From: an uncultured Bacteroidales bacterium
Lineage (GTDB): Bacteria; Bacteroidota; Bacteroidia; Bacteroidales; UBA932
Length of the DNA: 47,903 nucleotides
Assembly (NCBI GenBank): GCA_900316045.1
Contig: ONBM01000020.1
Location: 1 to 47,903, forward strand
Direction: 5' to 3'
Shown here: piece after piece, positions 14,548-24,126 of the stretch
How the letters are laid out: the number at the start of each line of letters is the position of its first letter
Position numbering within the stretch: the first letter of the stretch is position 1
The notes under the pieces: model-generated
What the model was told of the DNA's origin: nothing
Databases searched by the model: none
Seen by the model: only the letters and a program-made list of their open reading frames with translations
Position numbers and translations under genes: made by a program

Positions 14548-15924
14548 ATGGCTGAAAGAATATCTCGTACTCCCGTCAGGGAGCAGGACCCGAAAATCAG
14601 GGCTCATAATTTCGATGAAGTCTGCTATGGCTTCAATGCTGAAGAAGCGGCTCGTGAGGCTTCCAGATGCCTCCATTGCAAGAATCCTCGATGCGTGGGC
14701 GCATGCCCCGTAGAAATCAAGATTCCTGAATTCATAGCGAAAATCGTTGCCGGAGATGTTTCTGGCGCCGCTGCAGTGATAGCCGAAGACTCTTCCCTGC
14801 CAGCAGTCTGCGGCCGCGTATGCCCGCAGGAGACTCAGTGCGAAGGCAGCTGCATCCTGGGCATCAAAGGCGAGCCGGTCGCCATCGGCAAGCTTGAACG
14901 CTACGTCGCAGACAATGCGCCAGAGTCCAAGCCAGAGATTGCTCCAAAGAACGGCCATAAAGTAGCAATCATCGGCAGCGGTCCTTCAGGACTAGCCTGC
15001 GCCTCGGATCTTGCCAAGATGGGATACGACGTGACCATATTCGAAGCCTTGCATAAGGCTGGTGGCGTTCTTGAATATGGAATACCGGAGTTCCGTCTGC
15101 CGAAAGAGACAGTGCTTCGCAGGGAAATCGATGAGGTGAAAGCTCTCGGAGTGAAGATAGAGACCGACGTTATAGTCGGCAGGACGGTCACTATCGACAG
15201 CCTGATGGACAACGAAGGCTTCGAGGCGGTTTTCGTAGGAACAGGAGCCGGACTGCCTAGGTTCATGAATATTCCGGGAGAAAATTTGAACGGGGTTTTC
15301 TCTGCCAATGAATTCCTCACTCGCAACAATCTGATGATGGCCTTCAGGGATGATTACCAGACGCCTATCCATGCTGGCAAGAAATGCATAGTGGTCGGAG
15401 GCGGCAACGTGGCGATGGACTCTGCCAGGACTGCGTTACGTCTTGGAGCGGAAACTAACATAGTTTACAGGCGCACCGAAGTCGAACTGCCGGCTCGCCG
15501 CGAGGAGGTCGAGCACGCCAAAGAGGAAGGCATAGAATTCCGAATGCTCACAAATCCGGTGGAGATTCTGGGCGATGAGAACGGATGGGTTCGTGCCGTG
15601 AGATGCATCCGCATGGAACTTGGCGAACCAGACGAAAGCGGTCGCCGCTCCCCTATCCCGATTCCAGGCTCCGAGTTCGAGATACCTGCCCAGACCGTGA
15701 TCATGGCTCTCGGCACATCCCCTAATCCATTGATCGTAAAGACCACAGATGGTCTCACAGCTACCCGCAAGGGTGGAATCGAGGCGGACTCTGAGGGCAA
15801 GACCTCCAGGCCTGGAATATTCGCAGGTGGCGATGCCGTCACAGGCGCAGCCACCGTGATTCTCGCCATGGGCGCCGGTCGCAAAGCCGCCAAAGCCATC
15901 GACGAATATATTCACGATAAATAA
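14548..15924 (+). CDS. NADPH-dependent oxidoreductase, GltD-like (NfnB)
   Basis: A 458-aa protein with two [4Fe-4S] cysteine sets at the N-terminus (CLHCKNPRCVGACP and CGRVCPQETQCEGSC), an FAD site (IIGSGPSGLACA, about residues 140-151) and an NADPH site (VVGGGNVAMDSARTALRLGAE). The end has the FAD motif GIFAGGDAVTGAATVILAMG. This is the glutamate synthase small-chain fold. No large GltB glutamate synthase subunit is adjacent; the upstream NfnA gene makes a ferredoxin:NAD(P) oxidoreductase pair more likely. It is co-transcribed with NfnA and the PrsW gene. Confidence 0.82.
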   Translation: MAERISRTPVREQDPKIRAHNFDEVCYGFNAEEAAREASRCLHCKNPRCVGACPVEIKIPEFIAKIVAGDVSGAAAVIAEDSSLPAVCGRVCPQETQCEGSCILGIKGEPVAIGKLERYVADNAPESKPEIAPKNGHKVAIIGSGPSGLACASDLAKMGYDVTIFEALHKAGGVLEYGIPEFRLPKETVLRREIDEVKALGVKIETDVIVGRTVTIDSLMDNEGFEAVFVGTGAGLPRFMNIPGENLNGVFSANEFLTRNNLMMAFRDDYQTPIHAGKKCIVVGGGNVAMDSARTALRLGAETNIVYRRTEVELPARREEVEHAKEEGIEFRMLTNPVEILGDENGWVRAVRCIRMELGEPDESGRRSPIPIPGSEFEIPAQTVIMALGTSPNPLIVKTTDGLTATRKGGIEADSEGKTSRPGIFAGGDAVTGAATVILAMGAGRKAAKAIDEYIHDK

Positions 15925-15926
15925 TA

Positions 15927-16739
15927 ATGCTTCTGTTTCTCCTGGCGGCCATCGGGCCAGCACTCCTACTGCTGTGGTACGTGTACAGCAAAGACACTAA
16001 TCCAGAGCCGACTAGCCTTCTTTTAAAAGGCTTCTGCTTCGGCGGCCTTTCGGCGCTTCTTTCGACTCTCATCTCCGAGCCGCTGCTGAACATGGGATTC
16101 TACACGTCCAATCCGACAAACATCGTAGAATCTTTCAAGATAGCTTTTTTCGGAGCGGCAATTCCGGAAGAGACTGCAAAGCTATTCATGCTATGGCTGC
16201 TGCTCAGGCATTGCAAAGAATTTGACGAAAGCTATGACGGAATAGTCTATGCCGCAGCCGTGGGCCTAGGCTTCGCCGCATTCGAGAACGTGCTGTACCT
16301 GGTAGGTGCAGGTGCAGACTGGGTGGATGTTGCCGTGCAAAGAGCTCTGCTTGCAATCCCGGGCCATTTCGGATTCGCAGTTGCCATGGGATATTACTAC
16401 TCCCTTAATCACTTCAAAGGATCCAGAGCGCCGAAAGGAACGAAAATCAAAATCTGGCTCGTTCCAGTGCTTCTGCACGGAATCTATGACACCCTCTGTT
16501 TCATGAGCGATGTTCTCGCCCCAGGCTGGTCGGTGCTCATCACCATTGCGCTTATCTACTTCTGCATCAAGATGTTCAATGTCACAAGAAGGCGGATTCA
16601 GAGAGAATCTGAGCATAATGAATATCTCGGATCGGGCTTCGGCATCTCTCGGAATGGATACGATGTCAACCAGGACTGGACTGACCGCCCCGATGACCAG
16701 GAGGAACAAGATGACGATGCCGGAGAAGGCTTTATTTAA
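15927..16739 (+). CDS. PrsW family intramembrane metalloprotease
   Basis: A 270-aa membrane protein with about eight helices. The PrsW signature is complete: EETAK (E81, E82), a second motif FAAFENVLY (E120), PGHFGF (H147) and HGIYD (H184). In Bacillus subtilis PrsW starts cleavage of the anti-sigma factor RsiW. The C-terminal 40 residues form an acidic, non-conserved tail (DRPDDQEEQDDDAGE). It begins 2 bases after the NfnB stop, which suggests co-transcription with the redox pair. The substrate is unknown; no anti-sigma factor is seen nearby. Confidence 0.82.
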   Translation: MLLFLLAAIGPALLLLWYVYSKDTNPEPTSLLLKGFCFGGLSALLSTLISEPLLNMGFYTSNPTNIVESFKIAFFGAAIPEETAKLFMLWLLLRHCKEFDESYDGIVYAAAVGLGFAAFENVLYLVGAGADWVDVAVQRALLAIPGHFGFAVAMGYYYSLNHFKGSRAPKGTKIKIWLVPVLLHGIYDTLCFMSDVLAPGWSVLITIALIYFCIKMFNVTRRRIQRESEHNEYLGSGFGISRNGYDVNQDWTDRPDDQEEQDDDAGEGFI

Positions 16740-16771
16740 GCAGCTAATATATAAGGCAAAGCTTCTTTGCG

Positions 16772-16803
16772 TTTTGCATCAAGCATATTTTTGGCTATAT
16801 TCG
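16772..16803 (+). promoter_or_regulatory. Promoter for ridA
   Basis: TTTTG at 16772-16776 (inside CGTTTTGC), 19 bases, then TATATTCG at 16796-16803, one mismatch to TAnnTTTG. The ATG at 16820 follows after 16 bases. Confidence 0.55.
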
Positions 16804-16819
16804 TACAAACAAATTTCAA

Positions 16820-17194
16820 ATGATTCAGATTTCTACTTCTAAGGCGCCGGCGGCCATCGGGCCGTATAGCCAGGCAATCGAGCACAATGGTTTCATCTAT
16901 GTTTCGGGGCAGCTGCCAATAGATCCCGCCACAGGGGCATTCCCTGAGGGCGGAATCAAGGCACAGACCGAGCAGTCGATCAAGAATCTCCAGGCAATCT
17001 TGGAAGAGGGCGGGAGCAGCCTTGGCAAGGTGTTGAAAACCACGGTGTTTCTTGCTGACATGGGCGACTTCGGCGCCATGAATGAAGTATATTCAGAATA
17101 TTTTAAAGCTCCTTTCCCAGCACGCTGCGCCTTCGCAGTGAAGGCCCTCCCTAAGGATGCAATGGTTGAAATCGAATGCGTCGCCGCGCTTTAA
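16820..17194 (+). CDS. ridA: RidA family enamine/imine deaminase
   Basis: A 124-aa protein that matches RidA end to end: APAAIGPYSQAI near the N-terminus, GQLPIDPATG, and PARCAFAVKALPKDAMVEIE at the C-terminus, including the substrate-binding Arg. RidA hydrolyses 2-aminoacrylate and related enamines that form from serine/threonine dehydratases. Length is normal. The ZIP transporter gene starts one base after its stop. Confidence 0.93.
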   Translation: MIQISTSKAPAAIGPYSQAIEHNGFIYVSGQLPIDPATGAFPEGGIKAQTEQSIKNLQAILEEGGSSLGKVLKTTVFLADMGDFGAMNEVYSEYFKAPFPARCAFAVKALPKDAMVEIECVAAL

Positions 17195-17195
17195 T

Positions 17196-17984
17196 ATGTC
17201 TGATTCAACGCCTATAGTCATTACCTCGCTGCTGATTCCTTTCCTTGGCACGGCCTTGGGTTCGGCCTTCGTGTTCGTAATGAGGAAAGAGATAAGCCAG
17301 AATGTCCAGAAAGGGCTTATGGGCTTCGCATCAGGAATCATGATAGCGGCATCGGTTTGGTCTCTGCTGATTCCGAGCATGGAAATGTGCGCAGACAGAG
17401 GCAAGATGGCTGTGATGCCAGCCACGATAGGCTTGCTGGCCGGCTTCGCAGTCCTGCTCCTCATAGACTATATAACCCCTCACCTTCATCCGGATGGCGT
17501 TGAAGAGGGTCCTAAGAGCCACCTTTCGAAAACGGCTATGCTGACTCTGGCCGTGACGATGCACAATTTTCCAGAAGGAATGGCCGTGGGCGCCGCTGTC
17601 GGAGGGTTCATTTCCGGATCTGCGAATATATCAATGGCTGCCGCCGTGACGCTGGCTCTGGGAATAGCAATCCAAAATGTTCCGGAAGGCGCAATCATTT
17701 CCATGCCGATGCGTGCCGCAGGGAATTCCAGGAGAAAATCTTTCGCTATCGGCAGCCTTAGCGGCATCGTTGAACCAATCGGAGCTGCTTTGGTAATTTT
17801 GCTGACCAGCATAACAGTCCCTATCCTTCCATATGTTCTGGCTTTTGCCGCAGGCGCAATGCTCTACGTCGTCTTTGACGAACTCATCCCCGAAGCCGCC
17901 GAAGGAGGCCACTCCAACATCGGCATCCTCGGATTCGCCATTGGCTTCGCGCTGATGATGATTCTTGATGTCGTAATGGGCTAA
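17196..17984 (+). CDS. ZIP family metal transporter
   Basis: A 262-aa protein with eight predicted membrane helices. The two ZIP metal-site motifs are HNFPEG and QNVPEG, the latter with Gln for His as in GufA-like members. A His-containing loop (TPHLHPDGVEEG) lies between helices 3 and 4. The ATG at 17196 is chosen because it directly follows ridA and begins before the first helix; a longer frame would overlap ridA. Likely imports zinc or other divalent ions. It converges with the minus-strand efflux operon. Confidence 0.85.
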   Translation: MSDSTPIVITSLLIPFLGTALGSAFVFVMRKEISQNVQKGLMGFASGIMIAASVWSLLIPSMEMCADRGKMAVMPATIGLLAGFAVLLLIDYITPHLHPDGVEEGPKSHLSKTAMLTLAVTMHNFPEGMAVGAAVGGFISGSANISMAAAVTLALGIAIQNVPEGAIISMPMRAAGNSRRKSFAIGSLSGIVEPIGAALVILLTSITVPILPYVLAFAAGAMLYVVFDELIPEAAEGGHSNIGILGFAIGFALMMILDVVMG

Positions 17985-17988
17985 GAAT

Positions 17989-18017
17989 TTACAGGCTTCT
18001 AAGCCGGTCGCCTGTAA
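17989..18017. terminator. Hairpin between convergent ZIP and tolC genes
   Basis: TTACAGGC (17989-17996) and GCCTGTAA (18010-18017) pair perfectly over 8 bases around a 13-base loop. There is no T-run after the stem, so it may act as a weak bidirectional terminator. Confidence 0.45.
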
Positions 18018-18037
18018 TCCACTCGGTGCGATGCTGT

Positions 18038-19297
18038 CTACAGCTCAACTGCATTCAGCTGGGCAAGAGCGTGGCGGTAGTCGCGCTCGGTGGAGAGGGT
18101 CTGTTCGAGTGCCTCGTAGTACTGGTCTATCTCCACGAGATATTCAACCATCGAAATTTCGCCTTTTGACTGTGCCTCAAGCAGGAAATTCCTGTTGTCG
18201 GCCTCGGTAAGCGCCTGACGCATCATCTCGGAGTTTGCCTTAAGGCTGGCCGCTTCGGCATACTGGCTCTGGAGCGTGTAGTAGAATTGCTGCTCGACAG
18301 CCGTCTGGCGGGATTGGGCTGCAGTCAGGCGTGCTTTGGACTGCTTCACTTTATTGCCATTAGTCCATAGAGGGATGCTGACTCCTAATGTGAGTCCTCT
18401 GTACTTATCCGCTTTGGCGATTTCGCTCATATATCCGACCGACAGCTCTGGAATCCATGAAGTTTTGTCGATTGAAAGTTGCTTCTTGTCCACCTCTGCC
18501 GCCTTCCTGACGTACTGGATTGAAGGACTTTTTTCGGAAGCCGTTTGGAACCATGCCTCGAAATCGGCCGGCAAGTCCTCTCCAAGTTCGTAGTAGGTGG
18601 CATTGAAGCCTATCGGGTTACCGCCATTCATGCTCCGTAGCTCGGACAGAAGTCTCTTTCGCTCGACCTCTGCCCTGGAAAACTTGCCCTGCACGCTTGT
18701 CAGATGCACCTTGGCCTTGTTGAGGTCCATTACGTTTGCGTCTCCGACTTTTATTTTCTTTTCGAATGAGCTTACTTGGCTCTTTGCCTGTTCCAAATGA
18801 GTGAAAAGCTCTTTCACTAGAGCATTGTAATAAACGAGGTCAATGCAGTTTTGTTTTGCCGCAAGCAGTATGTTCTGCCTCTCGGCTTTGTATTTCAAGT
18901 ATGCCAGCTCGCCTTTGCCCTTCACCCATGAATGCTTCATGCCGGAGATGGTCGGAAAGTCGAAAGACTGGGTGACTCTCACGTCGTGACGGTTCCCGAT
19001 GCCGTTCGCCCCCCAGAGGTAATTGAATTCCACCTCAGGGTCAGGCAGGAACGCCTCGCCTTTATTTGTCAGCTTTTCGGCTTCCATTTCCGCTTGTGCG
19101 GCTTTCAATGAAGGATTGTTCTTCTCAATGCTGTCCAGTACTTCCTGAATGTGCATCGGAATTATGGGGAGATCTTTCGGAACCTCTTTTATGGAATATT
19201 GAGCAAGGGCGGCGGGTGCCAGGATAATCACTCCGAGGGTGCAAGCCAAGACAGAGCGGAATGCAGGGCATTCTAATATTTTTGTCAACATATTCAT
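18038..19297 (-). CDS. TolC family outer membrane efflux protein (CzcC/CusC-like)
   Basis: A 419-aa protein with a signal peptide (cleavage near ALAQ, about residue 32) and long alpha-helical repeats typical of outer membrane efflux channels. The pattern IEKNNPSLKAAQAEMEAEKL near the start and LVEIDQYYEALEQ near the end are the usual two half-repeats. It is the third component of the RND system and lies 6 bases after the pump gene on the minus strand. It exports metal ions across the outer membrane with the two upstream partners. An ATG two codons later is equally possible. Confidence 0.85.
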   Translation of the reverse strand: MNMLTKILECPAFRSVLACTLGVIILAPAALAQYSIKEVPKDLPIIPMHIQEVLDSIEKNNPSLKAAQAEMEAEKLTNKGEAFLPDPEVEFNYLWGANGIGNRHDVRVTQSFDFPTISGMKHSWVKGKGELAYLKYKAERQNILLAAKQNCIDLVYYNALVKELFTHLEQAKSQVSSFEKKIKVGDANVMDLNKAKVHLTSVQGKFSRAEVERKRLLSELRSMNGGNPIGFNATYYELGEDLPADFEAWFQTASEKSPSIQYVRKAAEVDKKQLSIDKTSWIPELSVGYMSEIAKADKYRGLTLGVSIPLWTNGNKVKQSKARLTAAQSRQTAVEQQFYYTLQSQYAEAASLKANSEMMRQALTEADNRNFLLEAQSKGEISMVEYLVEIDQYYEALEQTLSTERDYRHALAQLNAVEL

Positions 19298-19303
19298 GAA
19301 AAA

Positions 19304-22300
19304 TTAAATTTCAGGAGCGGAAGCCTTTTTCTTGGTGATAATATACATTATCGGAATGACGAAACCGTTTAGGACGGTGGATGTTAACAGTCCGCCGAGA
19401 ATGACTTTCGCCATCGGGGACTGGATCTCGTTGCCAGGCAGGTCTCCGCCGATGGCAAGCGGCAGCAGTGCCAAGGCAGACGTGATAGCAGTCATCAGGA
19501 TAGGGTTCAGCCGGTCCAGGGAGCCAGTCATCACTGCGTCAATCTTCGAAGTTCCCCGGCTGGTGAGCACGTTGTACCTGTCAATCAGCAGCATTCCATT
19601 GCGGGTCGCGATGCCGAACAGTGAGATGAACCCGATGATGGCCGGAATGGATAGGATGCCGTCGGTGAAATAGATGGAAATGATGCCACCGATGAGGGCG
19701 AGCGGCAGATTCAGCAGCACCACAAGAGTCTGCATCATGTTCTTGAATTCACCGAACAGAAGCATGCATATTATAAATATGCTGAATAAGCTTACGAGGG
19801 CTATCGTCTTCGAGGCCCTCTGTTCGCTCTCGAACTGGCCGCCATATTCAATATGGTAACCCTCAGGCAATTGAACCTCTTGCGCGATGGCCTCTTTGAT
19901 TGCCGCCACTGCCTTAGTCAACTCGCCGCCTGTGGCATTGCACGAAACCACCAGCTTGCGGTTCACATTTTCCCTGTTGATTGTGTTCGGGCCCGCCGAA
20001 GAAACTATGTCGGCGACATAGCTTAGCGGAACTTTCTTGCCGTCGGAAGCATCCAAAGTCAGGTCCGCAAGCCTCTCGATCGACGACTTTGCATCGTCGG
20101 AAACTTTCAGCGTCAGGTCGAACGAGCGGTTCCCCTCGTAAACCTGCGAGACGACCTGCCCCTCCAACATTGTTGAAATGGCCTCAGAGAACTCTGGAAG
20201 CGAGATCCCGTAACGAGAGAGCATCTCCCTGTCCGGCACGATGTTAAGCTGCGGCCTCTCGACCTGTTGCTCCACGTTTATGTCTGTAATCTCGGGAATG
20301 GCTGAAATAGCAGTCTTTATCTGAGAGCCCAGAGAGTGCATCTTGCCTAAATCCGTTCCGAAAACCTTGATTGCTATGTTGGACTTGCTTCCTGACAGCA
20401 TCTCATCGATTCTGTGCGCAATAGGCCCAAGGATTTCAATGTTCACCCCTGGAAGCATGGAAAGTTTCTGTCGTACTTCAGCCACGAATTCTGCTTTGGA
20501 CCTCTTCCCTAGTTCGAACGGGCAGTCATATTCCGAAGTATTCACGCCGAAAGAATGTTCCGCCAGCTCAGCGCGACCGGTCTTCCTTCCAACGGTCTTG
20601 ATTTCAGGTATGCTCAGCAGGATTTCCTCAGCCTGATGGCCTAGCGCATCGGATTCGTCCAGAGATATCCCTGGAACGGTGCTAATCGCTACCGTCAGCG
20701 AACCCTCGTTGAACGCAGGTAAGAAGCTGCGGCCAATCGAGAAGAACATAACCAGCGCGATTACCAGCAATGCTGCCACAGGCATCAGAATAGCAGCCTT
20801 ATGGTTCAGAGACCATTTCAGGGCCTTCTCGTAATATTTTTTCAGCCATATCACAAGGCCAGGTTCCTTTCCGCTGCGATCGCTATTGGCATTTCCAAGC
20901 AGGTAGGAACTCAGCACCGGAGTCACGGTAAGAGCCACTAGGGTTGAAGCAAACAAGGAAATTATGAACGTGATGCCCAGAGGCTTCAGCATCCTGCCTT
21001 CCATTCCCGAAAGGAAGAAAAGCGGCAGGAAACTCGCTACTATTATGAGAGTGGAGTTCAGCATCGGCATTCTGACTTCCTTAGAGGCTTCATAGACCAC
21101 TCGCAGGGTACTCTGCTGCTCTTCGGTGGGTTTCTGTCGGTTTTGACGCAATCGCTTGAACACATTCTCCACGTCCACGATTGAGTCATCCACCAGCGAG
21201 CCAATCGCTATTGCGATGCCGCCGAGGCTCATCGTGTTGATTGTGAGCCCCATCCACCTTATCGCAAGCAATGCGATCACGATGGAAAGCGGAATGGAAA
21301 TCAGAGAAATGATCGTGGTTCTCCAGTTCATCAGGAATATGAACAATACAATGACGACGAAGATGCCTCCTTCAATCAGCGATTTTTTCACGTTGTCGAT
21401 GGAATTGCGGATGAACTTCGACTGGCGGAAAATCTCCGAATTGACCTTCACGTCAGCCGGCATATTCACTTGCAGTTCGCTCAGGGCGGATTCAAGCTTT
21501 GTGTCCAGCTGCAAAGTATTAACGTTAGGCTGCTTGGTTACGGTCAGAACGATCGCCGGCTTCCCATCGTTGGAAGCAACGCCCAGGCGAGGGGTCTTAG
21601 GACCTATTTTTATGTCAGCGATTGCATCCAGGGTGATTGGCTTCCCGCTCCCGGTCGTCTTCACTACAGCTTTTTTCATATCCTCTATGTCGTTGGTGGA
21701 AAGGACCCCCCTGACGATATATTCATTGCCATATTCATAAAGGATTCCTCCTGAAGCATTCTGATTCATGCCTTTGACGGCATAGATCACCTCGTCCAGG
21801 GACACTCCGTAGCGGCGCATCTTGCCAGGGTTCATCAATATCTGATACTCCTTTATGTCGCCGCCAATGACCGACACCTGCGCCACTCCGCCCGTCGAGA
21901 GCAGCCTCGGCCTGATGGTCCAATCAGCAATGGTCCGCAAGTCCTGCATCGAGGTCGTGTCGGCAGTGAGCCCTATTATCATCATCTCTCCCAAAATCGA
22001 AGACTGCGGCCCAAGAGTAGGTTTCCCGACATTTTCCGGCAATTCATCGCCGACCATCGCGATTTTCTCCGACACTACCTGCCTCGCCTTGTATATGTCC
22101 GTGCCCCAGTCGAATTCCACATTCACGGTGGAGAATCCGGTGGAAGATGCCGAACGCACTCTCCGCACGTTGGTCGCACCGTTCAGGGCTGTCTCGATCG
22201 GGAAGGTAACCAGTCTTTCAACTTCCTCAGGGGCCATTCCAGAGGCCTCTGTCATCACGACGACTGTCGGAGCATTGAGGTCCGGAAACACATCCACCTC

Positions 22301-22429
22301 CATGTGCATGGTGGAATATACGCCCGCAATTAGCAGCAGTAGCGCTATCACTAAGATTATCAAGCGGTTGTTGAGGGAACCACGGATGATTCCATTGAGC
22401 AGTCCGCTTTCTCGGTTCAACTGTTCCAT
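19304..22429 (-). CDS. CusA/CzcA family heavy-metal RND transporter
   Basis: A 1041-aa inner-membrane proton antiporter. The start MEQLNRESGLLNGIIRGSL is chosen because an upstream extension would overlap the adaptor gene and lacks family similarity. The sequence includes MHMEVDVFPDLNAPTVVV, EASGMAPEEVERLVTFPIE and the TM4 proton-relay region GSLVDDSIVDVEN. Length is normal for heavy-metal efflux (HME) RND pumps. It works with the adaptor (22434-23603) and TolC-type channel. Metal specificity (Cu/Ag, Zn/Co/Cd, Ni) cannot be set by eye, although the His-rich adaptor leans toward Zn/Co or Cu. Confidence 0.92.
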   Translation of the reverse strand: MEQLNRESGLLNGIIRGSLNNRLIILVIALLLLIAGVYSTMHMEVDVFPDLNAPTVVVMTEASGMAPEEVERLVTFPIETALNGATNVRRVRSASSTGFSTVNVEFDWGTDIYKARQVVSEKIAMVGDELPENVGKPTLGPQSSILGEMMIIGLTADTTSMQDLRTIADWTIRPRLLSTGGVAQVSVIGGDIKEYQILMNPGKMRRYGVSLDEVIYAVKGMNQNASGGILYEYGNEYIVRGVLSTNDIEDMKKAVVKTTGSGKPITLDAIADIKIGPKTPRLGVASNDGKPAIVLTVTKQPNVNTLQLDTKLESALSELQVNMPADVKVNSEIFRQSKFIRNSIDNVKKSLIEGGIFVVIVLFIFLMNWRTTIISLISIPLSIVIALLAIRWMGLTINTMSLGGIAIAIGSLVDDSIVDVENVFKRLRQNRQKPTEEQQSTLRVVYEASKEVRMPMLNSTLIIVASFLPLFFLSGMEGRMLKPLGITFIISLFASTLVALTVTPVLSSYLLGNANSDRSGKEPGLVIWLKKYYEKALKWSLNHKAAILMPVAALLVIALVMFFSIGRSFLPAFNEGSLTVAISTVPGISLDESDALGHQAEEILLSIPEIKTVGRKTGRAELAEHSFGVNTSEYDCPFELGKRSKAEFVAEVRQKLSMLPGVNIEILGPIAHRIDEMLSGSKSNIAIKVFGTDLGKMHSLGSQIKTAISAIPEITDINVEQQVERPQLNIVPDREMLSRYGISLPEFSEAISTMLEGQVVSQVYEGNRSFDLTLKVSDDAKSSIERLADLTLDASDGKKVPLSYVADIVSSAGPNTINRENVNRKLVVSCNATGGELTKAVAAIKEAIAQEVQLPEGYHIEYGGQFESEQRASKTIALVSLFSIFIICMLLFGEFKNMMQTLVVLLNLPLALIGGIISIYFTDGILSIPAIIGFISLFGIATRNGMLLIDRYNVLTSRGTSKIDAVMTGSLDRLNPILMTAITSALALLPLAIGGDLPGNEIQSPMAKVILGGLLTSTVLNGFVIPIMYIITKKKASAPEI

Positions 22430-22433
22430 AGGC

Positions 22434-23603
22434 CTAGTGATTGTGGTTATGGCCCGCCGGCGCTGCGCTGATGGAAGCAAGCTTGACTTTGATGGCACCT
22501 TCGGTCACCACCATCTCCCCTTCCCGCAAGCCATCGAGGACAGGCACATTTATGCCGTCAGACTGGCCCAGCGAGACCTCCCGCTTGTCGAAACAGTCTT
22601 CGTCCATCTTCACGAACACGTAATGCACGCCCTGGTCCTCGACCACCGCGCTTAGCGGCACCACGATGGCACTGCGTAAAGGCTTTGCTTTCAGGAATAT
22701 CTCGACGTAGGAGCCTGGGAGGATGTTCCCTCTGTTGTCGAACTCGAAAGTTACTGGAATATAGTAATCGCCGGCGGAGGCTCTTCCATGAGACAGAAGC
22801 CTGCCACCAAGGTCTTTCAATGAATATGTCTCATTGCCGTATGATGTCTTGAAAGTGGCATCGGAAATCTGGGCTATTTTATCGTAATATTTTTCCGAGA
22901 GGTCAGCCCTCAGCTGCAACTTGCGATTCTGGCTGACCACTGCTATCGCCTGACCTGTCTCGACGTATTCCCCTTGGCGGACCAGAAGGCTTTTGACAAA
23001 GCCTCCGATTGGGGAAGAAGCGACTATGCCTTTGTCTGACACCCCTCCCGCCAGAAGAGCCTCGTACTCAGCCTTGGTGTTTTCGTAAGCCATCTTGCTT
23101 TGGTCATAGTGACTCTCGCTCACGATATTGTCCTTGAGCAGAGCTTCATCGCGCTCGTATTCTTTCTTTGCAGTCTCGTAGGCGCTTCTGGCTCTGGCAA
23201 GCTGGTCGCCTCCGCCAATTTCTTTGGTTGATATGGTAGCGATTTTTCCACCCTTCGGTATTGCCGAACCCTCCGCTATGTTGCTCAGGCTCACGATTCC
23301 TGCGCTTGCAGCCACTACTGTCATTTCATCTCCGTTAGCAGAGACTATTTCTCCGCTGGTCGGAATCACTTCGGCGAATTCCTCGAATCTTACCGTGTCG
23401 ACCCTGACTCCGAGGGCAGCCTGCTTCTGCGGAGTCATCACTATCTCGTCTCCGCCATGGCCCTTCTCCTCATGTTCTCCAGCCTCGTCCCCGTGTTCGT
23501 GCGCCTCTGTAGTCCCATGATCGTGTTCTTTGGCTTTATTTCCGCTATTTCCGCACCCCGCCATAACCCCGCAGAGTGCCATCAGAATGTATATTTTTCT
23601 CAT
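22434..23603 (-). CDS. RND periplasmic adaptor, CzcB-like, His-rich
   Basis: A 389-aa lipoprotein (lipobox MAGC, Cys17) followed by a His/Glu-rich segment (EHDHGTTEAHEHGDEAGEHE, about 26-45), which could bind metal. Next come the barrel-sandwich halves (ASAGIVSLSNIAEGSAI and SPIGGFVKSLLVRQGEYV) around a coiled-coil hairpin (about 130-185). The C-terminus ends in HNHNH. It joins the pump and the outer membrane channel. Four bases separate it from the cusA start. No strong promoter lies in the 100-base gap upstream, so it is probably transcribed from 24127-24134. Confidence 0.87.
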   Translation of the reverse strand: MRKIYILMALCGVMAGCGNSGNKAKEHDHGTTEAHEHGDEAGEHEEKGHGGDEIVMTPQKQAALGVRVDTVRFEEFAEVIPTSGEIVSANGDEMTVVAASAGIVSLSNIAEGSAIPKGGKIATISTKEIGGGDQLARARSAYETAKKEYERDEALLKDNIVSESHYDQSKMAYENTKAEYEALLAGGVSDKGIVASSPIGGFVKSLLVRQGEYVETGQAIAVVSQNRKLQLRADLSEKYYDKIAQISDATFKTSYGNETYSLKDLGGRLLSHGRASAGDYYIPVTFEFDNRGNILPGSYVEIFLKAKPLRSAIVVPLSAVVEDQGVHYVFVKMDEDCFDKREVSLGQSDGINVPVLDGLREGEMVVTEGAIKVKLASISAAPAGHNHNH

Positions 23604-23703
23604 TGATTTTTAACTTGTGATTATATTGCCGTCATTCAGAACAAACTGTCGCCGTCGTCCTAAACGAACAGCAACAGTCTAGCATGCGATAATCGCCTGC
23701 CTT

Positions 23704-24120
23704 CTAAGCAAGAAACGGAGGCGCATTAGCGCCGGCAGAAGAAAGGACGGGCGCATCCCGCAAAGGAACGGAGCGAGCCTCGAGGGAATCGGCAATGGAC
23801 GTAGAAACCATTGGCTCTGGAATCGAGGCATTCTGAACCGAATTCGATATGCCGGCACTATTATTTATTAATATGACATATTCATTAATATGCAGACGCT
23901 CCGACGGCATGTACTGCTCATGCGCCACGCAATGGCTTTCGTCCTCCTCCTGGTTCGCATCATGATGCTGAGTGTGCTCGTCATCGCAGCACCCATCCAG
24001 GCAGCATATCTCCTTGACGAAGCAAACCATGGCCTGGTGGTGGTGATGAGGCATGACGGTGACCATAGTCATCATCGATAAAGCCACAATGATTGGCGCT
24101 ATTGCTATCTTTCTCAACAT
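23704..24120 (-). CDS. His/Cys-rich small membrane-associated protein (DUF6769-like)
   Basis: A 138-aa protein beginning MLRKIAIAPIIVALSM, a signal peptide or anchor, followed by a metal-ligand-rich stretch: MPHHHHQAMVCF, CCLDGCCDDEHTQHH, and ESHCVAHEQYM. The C-terminal half has low complexity and few conserved features. Similar small proteins (annotated DUF6769) precede CzcCBA operons in Bacteroidetes. The function is not known; metal sensing, buffering or delivery to the pump is inference. The ATG at 24120 is chosen over an earlier frame start because a full -7 element lies just upstream. Confidence 0.7.
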   Translation of the reverse strand: MLRKIAIAPIIVALSMMTMVTVMPHHHHQAMVCFVKEICCLDGCCDDEHTQHHDANQEEDESHCVAHEQYMPSERLHINEYVILINNSAGISNSVQNASIPEPMVSTSIADSLEARSVPLRDAPVLSSAGANAPPFLA

Positions 24121-24126
24121 CAGTTG

